A DNA stretch of 64,000 nt from Gillisia xinjiangensis (GTDB taxonomy: Bacteria > Bacteroidota > Bacteroidia > Flavobacteriales > Flavobacteriaceae): the NCBI RefSeq assembly GCF_046298265.1, contig NZ_JBKAHK010000003.1:248001-312000 (forward strand). The letters run 5' to 3'. The position numbers were made by a program, and so were the translations under genes. Positions 63,945 through 64,000 of the stretch are shown piece after piece. Position 1 is the stretch's first letter, and the number at the start of each line of letters is the position of its first letter. The notes beneath the pieces are model-generated. The model was not told where the DNA came from. It searched no databases and was given only the letters and a program-made list of their open reading frames with translations.

Positions 63945-64000
63945 CTATTTTACGTTAATTGAAAAAAATTGTTCTTCTTCTATAAAACCCGTCAATGTAT

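Overview
The window reads as chromosome of a marine-type Flavobacteriaceae (Bacteroidota), probably near Gramella/Salegentibacter/Zunongwangia. This rests on low GC, AT-rich intergenic DNA without Shine-Dalgarno sites, TAnnTTTG -7 boxes with a TTG about 20 bp upstream, a bacillithiol enzyme (BshC), and the rpmB-rpmG-DUF4295-ftsY order. The genus is inference.

Layout. 1-11.8 kb: chromosomal accessory genes. These are a frameshifted remnant, a 53-residue lipoprotein, an orphan TPR sensor kinase, an SLC12-like transporter, a bestrophin-like membrane protein, an FAD oxidoreductase, a cupin and a three-domain AraC-type regulator. 11.80-39.78 kb: a 28-kb genomic island integrated in the 3' end of tRNA-Ser(TGA). 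It is bounded by perfect 17-bp direct repeats (11803-11819 and 39764-39780), and each end also has a CGGTACAA-type arm repeat. Its left module holds a tyrosine integrase, an unknown protein, an Xis-like HTH protein, a CxxC micro-protein and a primase-helicase, followed by an origin-like repeat cluster and a 1.8-kb gene-free stretch with duplicated GCCGTTGCAACGGC elements. Its cargo is two defence-type cassettes facing each other. The first is a four-gene operon: SNF2 helicase, 1593-aa adenine methyltransferase, 2098-aa DEAD helicase-DUF1998 protein, and a RelE-like/UvrD helicase fusion. The second is a convergent two-gene operon: sacsin-type HATPase and DNA2/NAM7-type SF1 helicase.

39.8-64 kb: mostly housekeeping and secreted-enzyme genes. 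They are an SGNH hydrolase, M28 and M14 peptidases that share an unusual 89-bp repeat at their start codons, an IS110 element with a well-formed bridge-RNA fold, a PLP decarboxylase, bshC, a class 1 isoprenoid-synthase-like protein, a Ca/Na antiporter, an erythromycin-esterase-like protein, class I aldolase, rimO, a class IV aminotransferase, a secreted amidase, ftsY, DUF4295, rpmG, rpmB, cinA and an HPt protein.

The strongest candidate for something new is the island cargo. It joins the helicase, methylase and DUF1998 logic of DISARM and Druantia in a gene set that matches neither, and adds a toxin-fold/UvrD fusion and a HATPase-helicase pair. The whole sits on a compact replicating element with no visible relaxase or virion genes, which suggests a satellite-like defence carrier.
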